Part shown: positions 55,131 through 64,000 of the stretch, one piece after another
Position numbering within the stretch: position 1 is the stretch's first letter
How the letters are laid out: the number at the start of each line of letters is the position of its first letter
DNA from: Paraspadella gotoi
Lineage: Eukaryota; Chaetognatha
Length of the DNA stretch: 64,000 nucleotides
Assembly (NCBI GenBank): GCA_051294375.1
Contig: CM119264.1
Coordinates: 5,811,621-5,875,620 of the forward strand
Direction: 5' to 3'
Program-made: the position numbers and the translations under genes
Notes under the pieces: generated by a model
What the model was told of the DNA's origin: nothing
Databases searched by the model: none
Seen by the model: only the letters and a program-made list of their open reading frames with translations

Positions 55131-58038
55131 TCACAGACAGAGTGCAATGGAGTGAAGAACTTTGGGCACTTCTAGGACAGAGGAAATGGTATAGGTCGGC
55201 TCGAAAATATCACTGTCTCCGTAGTCAAAGGAGTAGGAGGAAGTTTGAGCCGTGGCTTGGGCGAGAAGAGCGGCGGCCACGGCAGGGGGCAGACCCGCAC
55301 CATAGCTCGGAGAGAAGGAAGTAGTTTCCTGTTGAGTGTTGAGAGATTAAAACTCATGTATCACACTAGAGAAAGTCCTGGAAGAATTCTTGCGTACATT
55401 TGTGGAGAATTAAATAGACTACACTATATGAGCAAAAAAACGAGCCACTTTATAACTTTAAATACTGGACACTTTATTATAAAATTAAAAATTATTATAA
55501 AAATAATTTGTATTTTTTATTACTAAATTTTACAAAAAATTTAAAACTTTGTATATACATTTCACAATGTATTATATTTTTCAAGCACTGTGTGTCTCTC
55601 TCTCTCTCTCCAATTTAATTTCTTTTCACAAACTATCTCTGTCCTCACCTTCANNNNNNNNNNNNNNNNNNNNNNNNNNNNNNNNNNNNNNNNNNNNNNN
55701 NNNNNNNNNNNNNNNNNNNNNNNNNNNNNNNNNNNNNNNNNNNNNNNNNNNNNNNNNNNNNNNNNNNNNNNNNNNNNNNNNNNNNNNNNNNNNNNNNNNN
55801 NNNNNNNNNNNNNNNNNNNNNNNNNNNNNNNNNNNNNNNNNNNNNNNNNNNNNNNNNNNNNNNNNNNNNNNNNNNNNNNNNNNNNNNNNNNNNNNNNNNN
55901 NNNNNNNNNNNNNNNNNNNNNNNNNNNNNNNNNNNNNNNNNNNNNNNNNNNNNNNNNNNNNNNNNNNNNNNNNNNNNNNNNNNNNNNNNNNNNNNNNNNN
56001 NNNNNNNNNNNNNNNNNNNNNNNNNNNNNNNNNNNNNNNNNNNNNNNNNNNNNNNNNNNNNNNNNNNNNNNNNNNNNNNNNNNNNNNNNNNNNNNNNNNN
56101 NNNNNNNNNNNNNNNNNNNNNNNNNNNNNNNNNNNNNNNNNNNNNNNNNNNNNNNNNNNNNNNNNNNNNNNNNNNNNNNNNNNNNNNNNNNNNNNNNNNN
56201 NNNNNNNNNNNNNNNNNNNNNNNNNNNNNNNNNNNNNNNNNNNNNNNNNNNNNNNNNNNNNNNNNNNNNNNNNNNNNNNNNNNNNNNNNNNNNNNNNNNN
56301 NNNNNNNNNNNNNNNNNNNNNNNNNNNNNNNNNNNNNNNNNNNNNNNNNNNNNNNNNNNNNNNNNNNNNNNNNNNNNNNNNNNNNNNNNNNNNNNNNNNN
56401 NNNNNNNNNNNNNNNNNNNNNNNNNATTCAGCATTTAAAAAAATATTGGTATTAATTATTGTATTTTAAAATATATCTATATATTTTATATATATTTCCT
56501 ATCTATAATTGAATATTAAAAAATTAATTACTAGAGTACTAGTGCTTCGAGCCTTTTTATTATTTATTGAAAATTTTTTTCAAAAATGATTAAATTTTTA
56601 TTTGGGAAGATTTTCGTATATTTTTTTTTTAAAATTGAGCTATCTATTTGGGAACATTGATTTTTTTAAAAATGTAGTACTCTATCGTAAAGCTATATGT
56701 AAAAAAATTGATTTAATTATATGCGTTTTATTTCAAAAATTCAACATGGTTGATTCAGTACAGACAATAAGATCAAGCAAGATTAGGTTTTAAATAAAAA
56801 AAACAGAATAGTTAATTAAATAGTAAAGAAAGGAATTATTCTTTTGAGTACCGTGCTTTTTTAACAATAGATCTTAATAAATAAATTTTTTTTTACATTT
56901 GTTTAAACATAGTGAAAATGTCCTGGTAACCAAAGAAGCTACTTAAGTCACGAATACTTTCCCATCTGTTAAATCCAAAGATCTTATGATTAATCTTTTT
57001 TTAAATATTTTTTATTTTTTATAGATTAAAATATAAAAAGATTATATAAGGGAAATACAGAGAGATAACTGGTTACTGGTTGACCCAGATCTTTAAAATA
57101 ATAATTTAAGGTTATTAAAAATCAAATAAATGATAGGTTAATAATTTGGAATATTTTGAATAATATTTAATTTTCCTATTTTGATTTAAAATATATACTT
57201 TTTAACAATTTGATGATTAAATAAATAAATTTATAACATATTGATTTATTTTTTTTTAAATTATTTTTTAGAACAAAGTTTTCAAGAGAGATTTAAAACG
57301 ATTGTTATTTCATAGTGAAACGGACATGTTTCGACTCACATACGAGTCTTCTTCAGCGCCAATCAAGAATTTGAAGAGATTTTGTGCATAAAGAAAGAGA
57401 GAGAGAGAACAGAGCAAAGTTTCTAACACAGAGTTTGAGAGAAAGAGATAGTAGTTCAATTTTTTATTAGGGATAGGATATATATATATACTAGTATATA
57501 TATACTATAATAAAATGTATACCTTTGATATCGGTGCTCAGGTTGTCACCAATCATCACCATCTCTTCCAAAGAAACTCCGATTTGCTCCGACGCGTAAC
57601 GAAATATCTCAGCGTCAGGTTTCTGCACGGAAAGAGAAAAGCGGAAAAGTTATGCCATCTAATGATGCCTTTATCGAGAGACGGACCGACGGACGGATAA
57701 ATATGCGAATTGAGGAAAGATAAGTAGATAGATATACATTGACAGAAATAAAATCAAGAAAAGTAATACGTAGGCAAAACCTTGCAGTCGTAATCGCCGC
57801 TGACGATGACGCAGTCGAAGAGATCCCGGACTCCGGTTCTCTCCAGCTTCTCCCACTGGATGCAGGAGTGGCCATTGGTGATGAGGACGAGGGTGTACTC
57901 GTGACGCAGCCGGCGCAGCATCGCCTCCACGTCCTCGTCCAGCGCGAGGTAGTCGAGGCGCTGCGACTTCCAGTAGTGATATATCAAGGCCACGGAGGAG
58001 GGCGGAATCGTTTCGGGAGCAAGGACCTCGGACACAGC
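55131..58038 (-). CDS. NANP: N-acylneuraminate-9-phosphatase, 5' exons missing and exon order disrupted
   Basis: Three exons in this span join in phase with one outside it. Exon B (58038-57781) reads LIYHYWKSQRLDYLALDEDV and YTLVLITNGHSCIQWEKLE, with HAD motif II in LLITNG. Exon C (57622-57523) reads KPDAEIFRYASEQIGV and MVMIGDNLSTDIKG, HAD motifs III and IV. The last exon (55328-55131) ends PTYTISSVLEVPKVLHSIALCL, matching human HYMVSSVLELPALLQSI. The piece linking C to the last exon lies out of order at 58888-58614. The enzyme dephosphorylates Neu5Ac-9-phosphate to free sialic acid in the cytosol. The N-terminal exon with the DLDNT nucleophile motif is not in the window. A 772-N gap and a hammerhead motif lie between C and the last exon. 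Confidence 0.9.
55654..56425. other. Assembly gap of 772 N within the NANP locus
   Basis: The left flank ends CTATCTCTGTCCTCACCTTC after a CT-rich run. This resembles the spacer of the foldback insertion (CTGTCCTCACC near 23690), so the gap probably falls in another copy of that hammerhead family. Confidence 0.95.
56426..56790. repeat. Inverted repeat, left copy (pairs with 58056-58370)
   Basis: Read in reverse complement, this segment matches 58056-58370 nearly base for base (CAATGTTCCCAAATAGATAG, TAGCTTTACGATAGAGTACT). Each copy starts exactly at an N gap, which suggests that the two contig ends are the same locus assembled twice in opposite orientations, or arms of a large palindrome. Confidence 0.85.
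57320..57380 (-). ncRNA. Hammerhead-ribozyme-like motif 4
   Basis: On the minus strand the core CTGAAGA (position 7 is variable in hammerheads, so this is a valid core) is followed by A, stem II GACTC/GAGTC around GTATGT, GAAAC, loop AT and the GTC triplet, then CGTTTC. A purine-rich AAAGAGAGAG run lies upstream of the motif on the plus-coordinate side (57388-57408), as in the 23.5 kb copies. Confidence 0.6.
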
Positions 58039-58045
58039 CTGAAAT

Positions 58046-58055
58046 NNNNNNNNNN
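58046..58055. other. Assembly gap of 10 N in NANP
   Basis: Ten N lie 7 bp beyond the acceptor of NANP exon B. Sequence above the gap does not continue the NANP 5' end but holds a downstream exon. Confidence 0.99.
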
Positions 58056-58370
58056 AAATAAAACGCATATAATTAAATCAATTTTTTTTACATATAGCTT
58101 TACGATAGAGTACTACATTTTAAAAAATCAATGTTCCCAAATAGATAGCTCAATTTTAAAAAAAAATATACGAAAATCTTCCCAAATAAAACTTAAATCA
58201 TTTTTGAAAAAATTTTTAATAAATTAAAAATTTTTAAAATGGCTTGAAGCACTCGTAGTCTAGTAATTAATTTTTTAATATTCAATTATAGATAGGAAAT
58301 ATATACAAATATATTTTAATATAATAATTAATACCAAAAATGAATTTTTTTAATGCTGTTCCCATTAAAA
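58056..58370. repeat. Inverted repeat, right copy (pairs with 56426-56790)
   Basis: Reverse complement of 56426-56790, starting at the 10-N gap. Confidence 0.85.
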
Positions 58371-58613
58371 TTTGATTGGCAAGATCTAATAAAGTGACGC
58401 GGTTTTTTTGCACATGACTGTAGACATGCTCGGGATGATCGTTTAATCTTCCCATCCTCGAAAAAGTCATCTGCAATTTCATTTGAAAATGACGTGGACC
58501 GCTTTTTAGTTTTAAACTTCCTCTCTATCTAAATTTTGATCTACAGAATTCGTATTATTACTCCGACTATTTTTAAATTATTTCTTGTCTTGTACTCTCC
58601 AACACCCTCTCAC

Positions 58614-58888
58614 CTGAGAAATTTTAGACTGAGAGGGATCGAGAGCGCGGGAGCGACTCTCTTCTTCGGCATCACAGGATGAGTTGTTGTCTCGAGCCGA
58701 CGGCTCGAGTCCGCGAGCGGAGGCGGCGGACCGAGGAAGCGTCGCGTTTGATCCGGCGTCACCCGAAGAGGCGGACGGGCGCGCAACGATCGCGGAAGTC
58801 GACGTCTCCGTCGGGGAAATCGATCCGCCCGACTGCATGAGGTGCGTCGTGACCCAGACCGTCGCAAGCATTCCCGCGTTGAAACCGC
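58614..58888 (-). CDS. NANP: NANP internal exon, displaced; belongs between exon C (57523) and the last exon (55328)
   Basis: Acceptor TTCCATTAG precedes 58888 and donor CAG|GTGAGA follows 58614. The first codon completes GGC with the single base left by exon C, giving DIKGGFNAGMLATVWVTTH, which matches human DIQGGLNAGLKATVWINKN. Its end is phase 0, as needed by the last exon. After ATVWVTT the exon encodes about 75 residues rich in Ser, Ala, Thr and acids (SASSGDAGSNATLPRSAAS) that human NANP lacks. Confidence 0.85.
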
Positions 58889-58939
58889 CTAATGGAATTT
58901 TTCAATTTTCAATTTGTCAAAAATCCGCAGGAAAAAGTT

Positions 58940-61900
58940 AAGGAAAAAAAAAAATTCTATGGTAATTTTATCAACCCCAAACAAAGCGATCAAAAGCAAC
59001 GTAAGCTTACCAAAAATGGAAATTGCCGAAATCAATATATATCATGAACTATTACTGACATAGTCAATTAGTTGACAACTTCTGTCATATATGACCTAGA
59101 TCTCGCTTCTCTGAACTTCTCTCCTCGCTCGATTGTAAGCAGACCCTCGCTGGCGTCCACTCACTGCACTTGAGTGACATCGTTGTCCGTTCTTGGGCTC
59201 GAGCACACACTCGCACACCGGACTATCAACAGCACGTCCGCCTTCGAGCATGGTCAGACGGCCTGCGCATTACACTCCGAGTCTCACCCGATTAACTCGC
59301 CTGCACGCCAACACCGACGGTCTCGACATATTGTATCAGGGAAATCGTTAACATTCTCCGCCGACGTGCGCGTTTTTGGTAAAACATTATCTCTTTGCGT
59401 CGGTCTACGACTAGACCTCCAAGGTCATGCACCAGTTCGCTAAACTCTCTACCAAGTCCAGGGACGATTCATTATGCTCATTATCGAACAAAACTAAATC
59501 CCCTACCATAGGACAGGCATAACCTTCTCGGGCTAACGTCTAGGTGATCTCGCCTTGCGTAGGTAATTATCAAGCGCGTCATCACCAAGTCTTACAATCT
59601 GTGTCAACGGCAGAAGGAAATGCGCTCAAAGCATCCAGCGAGGTCAACTTCCTGGCTACTCCCCGTGCGCTTGTACTCAGCAAGTGACGGGTAACAGACT
59701 GAAACCCATCTCCAGATCTCATCCATCATCTCACCAGCTCTGTTTGTCTCATCAGCTAACAAGAGGGCCTCCCACAATAAACATGGACTAACGAACAGAG
59801 CACCCCTACAATTACCTCCCGCCATTGTGAAGAACGCTGCACGATGAAGTTCGTCGCCGATTATTGTAAGGTTGCAGCTTTTCTGTTTAGTGTCTCTCAC
59901 TTCTCCGTGCCCATACTGCTTATGCAATGAAGATTACGGTTGATGGGTAAGGGTCGGCCCGCGCTCTTCTTCTCGCTAAACCGGAAACCTATCCATCAGC
60001 AGGAACTCACAGCCGCTACGCCATATTTCGGAAGGCCGCCCAGAAGGGCTCGCGGAAAGGATACCTTCTCGGCGCACCCCCTCTGGTCGTTAGGGCCGAC
60101 ACAACCGAGACGCAGGCCTCAGCCGGTAGTCAGGGCGCTCGGGAAAACGTGTTGTCTACCCGTTGTCATGCCCTCCGCAGCGCTTCCGTAAACCGAGGCC
60201 GCAGATTACTTGAGGGCACATTGCTTATGGCGATTTCCAGTGGGCGGGCTTCGGCGCCGAGAAGATTAAGCGGCCGGCGGAACTTCAACGGCAACGGCCG
60301 GGCACGACGTCTCCGCACGTTTCCGCCACCGTGCAAGTCCTCCAGGACGGAGACAGCTGAAATGGTTCAGGCTGCGCTTCGTGTTCTCGCACGTGTCTTG
60401 GCAGGCAAGTCATCAAAACTCAGCTTCGCACGGTCACATCCCCAACCCACCCTAGTCCCCCCCTCAGAAAGGTTGGCCTCGGGAAGACATTCTTGCGCGG
60501 TAAGCATTTCGTGTGGAGAATTAGTAAATAGACTACACGTCATGCAGCCCAAAAAAGGCGAGCCCATTATAACGTTAAATACTGCGAACTTAATAGTTAT
60601 AAAATTAAAACATTATATAAAAAGAATAATTTATTTTTTATTACTAAATTTTACAAAAAATTAAAACTTTGTTATAATTTCCAACAATGTTATTACTGAT
60701 TTTTCAAGCTAACCCTGTGGTCTGAACTCTCGGTCTCATACTACGTGCCAATTCTCGATATTTGTCTTTCACCATGACGTTACTATCTTCTTTCTTCCTT
60801 ACTTCACCCGCGGGGTATCGAATCCTAATAAACAACTTCTGAACATCTATCCTGTTCTCTCAAACTCCTAGTGTTAGGAAACTTGCTCTGGTCTCTCTTC
60901 TCTTTTTCTTATGGCGACAAAGTTCATCTGGCGCTGAGGAAGAGAACTACGTCTCGCGCTCCCCGCCAAATACCATCAAGCTCAACAGGTCATACACCTA
61001 TGAAAAATACGACGGTGTCGTTATTTAAAATCTCGACTTGGAAAACGTAATTGAGGTTCTATAAAAATACCATTTATATAAAATAAAAACGAAATAAAAT
61101 AAATATGTAATAAAGTCTTAATATTAATGAAATCAGATTCATAAAGCTATGTTAAAAAGTAATATATTACCAGAATTTTTTTTAAAAAATGCAAAGAACT
61201 AGGAAAAAATTAACGATGATCTCATAAGATAAAAATATGGTTCGCAGAAGGACTCATTTTGAACATATTTCACTCAATTATTGAAATGCTTAGATTACAC
61301 TAGGTTAACCTTAAAAAATATTGTATCTAAAAAAAGATACGTGGACATTGTCGAACGCTGGTGGCGAAACGAACGTCAGCATAATACTATTCTGACTCGT
61401 ATGATCTCTCTCTATAAAATTAGAGTCGTATTTTGATATCGTTTTAAGGACACTCAATAAAATGCCTACCTTTAACATAAGACCGAAATATATATGTTGT
61501 AAAAAAGAGACATTATTGTTTATAAACGAATCGTTGACGAAGTTCTTAAAAAACAGCGATGTGGCGCTAAAAGTCCCATCGTCGTAGGACCAATTAAGCC
61601 TAGCTTCTTTAGGTATACTAGGGACATCTGTCAAACATCCACTGAATATAGCGTGACGTGAGTGCTGAACCAAGTGGAAATTATTTAAAATGACCAGCAC
61701 GAGGGTACCTCACGACATTCAAAGTCAGACGGAAGCATGACGCAGCAGACGTCATGGTCAATTTCGAGCGATCGAGCCCCGATAGGGGAACCAACTGACC
61801 GGCCGCAGAGGGGGCCACGACAGGGCACTGGCCGGCGCCGGGGAACGGCAGTAATCAACACCCCCCCGACAGCCCCTGCACGCAACCCAAACGGTGATTT

Positions 61901-64000
61901 CCTATAACGAACTACCTATCTCCGCAGTTAGCGTACAAAGTAGAGCAATACGTCCAGCAAGAGTGGGCCTCCGCGCCCCCCCTTGTCAGTCTCCCGACTA
62001 GTAAATACTACCTTTGCTACCCTCATGGTCCTTGGCAACAATTATACTCTTAGGCTAGGAGATGGCTCTTGTTTCTGGACCAGACTGTCACTCAGGACGA
62101 TCCCGACGTACAAATAAAATTTCTAGGTAAATTAGCATACTATTCGATCTCTACCAAACAGCCCGATCACCTAATTGAAAGTCGAATTCTACATACAGAG
62201 GATGTGTTTAGAAATGTAAAGTTGATTCATATCAAATGTATCCAGCATATACAGATGAGGCACACTAGTTATATTTAAATCTACATAAACGAAACGTTGT
62301 ACCTATCGTCATTAATGTATTCAATGGAAAACTATCGGAGCATACGATCGTTTTTCGCTGAAGAGTATATGAGAGGAACGGATTAATTTCAAGCGTTTAT
62401 ACTATACCACGGGAGGCATTCTGCTTATACAGATAACATAGGATGCTCTATAAATAAAGCTACCAGCGAATACTATTTCCCTATCTATTAACATCGCACA
62501 AAAATCAACATTAATTGGTACTATGTTCTGGTTCGAACTATCAGCATATTGATAACAATCTCTAATCATTTGGTATAGAAGTCGATAGTAATTCATTCTA
62601 TTTTATTTAAACAATCATGATTTTGATATATTTCCTATTTATCACTTTGAATCATTAAAACAATATTATTATTCTAAAATTGACAATAGACCTACGACAG
62701 ATGTAGGTTGGAAGACTCATGTGTTAATACTGATTATATGAATGCTTATTAAAATCTATATATTTTTCACAATAAACTGAAATTTCACAGCTATATTACC
62801 TTTGATCGGAATATCAGATAATTCGTATAAGTGGTAATTAATTTTATAACTATTGAGCGGATCTAAGCACAATAGAAGTTCGGTGCAACATGATTTATTC
62901 TAAAATGTCCTACGAATTCCATATTTTCGTAAGGACTACAGCTTACTAATTATGCTAAAACGGAAAAAAACTGGATTCATAACATATTTGATCAGATCGC
63001 AATTTTTACTTTTCATTGATTCAAACATGGAATTGATTCAGTACAAGACATAAAATGAATATCAAAGCCAATACCTATGTGGGGGTTTTATATATCAAAA
63101 CATACACCAATGAATAGGTTAATTACTGTACATTAAGCTGATTTAATAAGAGTCATGTCTATTCTGCACATTTTAAGCCATTGGATCTGTGGCTTCTAAC
63201 AATCAGACAACTCTATAATTAATAAAATTTTTTTTCACAATTTGTTTAAAGCAGTGAAGTTCGCTGTATCTGGATAATTTAGATCAGGTCCTATCGACAA
63301 TTAATATAAGTTCAACCTTTTAGACATTAGCTTACACATTAATAGGCGTTATCCTCCCGAGTCGGTCACACTCTCATGAAGAATCACATTTTTCACCCAT
63401 CAATTCTATCATAGCGTACTTGTCCGCCCCTTACAAGAAATTTCTCGCAGAGTATACAGGTCAGAGTAGCTGATCCCCCCAGGTAAAATGTCAACTAATT
63501 ACGTTCATTGTTCAACACTTGCAGATCTCACCCCTCTCTCAAAGACTTCCGATCTAACGCACGATCATACATGTTATATCACATTACGATTATTTATATG
63601 ATGAGAATATAAACTCATGCGTTTCATTTCATTATATGATTAATTGTGTAACTACACGGAATTCCTGTTGACTATCACAACTTATTTCTCTTACAACGGT
63701 GGGGTCCCCGTCCTCAACCTTGGTGAGCTCAAGCGCGTTTCTACTATGTGTAAGTAGTAATGATCTGAACCGATAAATATCTAATTATCAATTCATACCG
63801 GCAGCTGATAATACGATTACGTTTATGCTTGTCATGCCTCGCATATTACTAGATTCGTTGTCTTAACTCTCGATTCTGGGCTAGCGTACCTCAATTCTAC
63901 ACAAAATCACCAAAAACTAAACACAAGCGAGTAACAATGCCGAAATCACGTTATCACCTGAATGAACCGAACGACGAAGGACAACAAGACACGATGCAAT
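58940..64000. other. Low-quality sequence: noisy duplicate of about 54.5-57.4 kb
   Basis: Landmarks of 54530-55620 recur in order with frequent small indels: ATCAACCC...CGTCAAAAGCCAACGTAAGC (54541) against 58972, TCGTCGCCGATTTTTGTAA (55028) against 59850, TGTGGAGAATTAAATAGACT (55399) against 60510, and TTTTTTATTACTAAATTTTAC (55512) against 60632. Then 60870-60960 follows 57340-57430 in reverse complement, and 63010-63290 follows 56720-56930. The indel-rich error pattern is that of uncorrected single-molecule reads. No frame here should be annotated as a gene. Confidence 0.8.

Noticed and set aside
55549-56469. Frames of 280-306 codons over the N run
   Set aside because: They consist almost entirely of unknown bases.
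59940-60664. Plus-strand frames of 83 and 171 codons at the right end
   Set aside because: They fall in the low-quality duplicate sequence and have no family match.
60930-60960. Fifth hammerhead motif (GCGCTGAGGAAGAG)
   Set aside because: It lies in the noisy duplicate and is the degraded image of motif 4; stem II and GAAAC are broken by errors.

Overview
This window comes from an animal nuclear genome. Protein genes carry short GT-AG introns (about 60-100 bp unless a repeat has landed in them). The gene set is typical of metazoans: MSH6 with a PWWP domain, THOC7, NANP, MAT2B, an ENTPD4/7-type Golgi apyrase, spastin and POLA2. Exons are fairly GC-rich and non-coding DNA is very AT-rich. I cannot fix the phylum. 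The compact, one-directional gene array would suit a lineage with spliced-leader operons, but that is inference.

Layout. Every gene I can support lies on the minus strand, so it reads from high to low coordinates. From the left: the 5' part of an ARL6IP4-like gene (1-473), a small zinc-finger gene (853-2588), NDUFA6 (2813-3298), 6-phosphofructokinase (4433-7040), POLA2 in ten exons (7624-11672), an unrecognised coiled-coil gene (11872-14502), a repeat-rich stretch, MAT2B (18856-21698), a 7 kb repeat block (21.7-28.8 kb), then the dense array 28787-49752: a 17-finger zinc-finger gene, ADSL, MSH6, THOC7, ENTPD4/7, MRPL1 and spastin. Several of these are only 100-200 bp apart. The stretch 49.75-55.1 kb is AT-rich with one possible small membrane protein. 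NANP (sialic-acid pathway phosphatase) follows at 55.1-58.9 kb with its exons out of order. The last 5 kb (about 58.94 kb to the end) looks like an error-laden copy of 54.5-57.4 kb and should not be annotated.

Function. The genes are housekeeping and unrelated in pathway: glycolysis, purine synthesis, methionine cycle, replication and mismatch repair, mRNA export, complex I, mitochondrial translation, microtubule severing, Golgi nucleotide metabolism and sialic acid synthesis. That mix, with tight head-to-tail spacing and 3' splice-site-like signals before several start codons, is what SL-operons usually look like.

Mobile DNA is the most unusual part. Four sites carry hammerhead-ribozyme-like cores whose stem II differs in sequence but keeps pairing. 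Two of them sit head-to-head in a 431 bp foldback insertion flanked by a 13 bp target duplication, and the empty site survives in the other arm of the host element. A 2.4 kb long-armed inverted-repeat element with an 8 bp duplication occupies a THOC7 intron. TIR elements sit in introns of POLA2, MAT2B and spastin. Assembly problems are also visible: a one-base frameshift in MAT2B, scrambled NANP exons, a duplicated flank at a 10-N gap, and the noisy end of the window.
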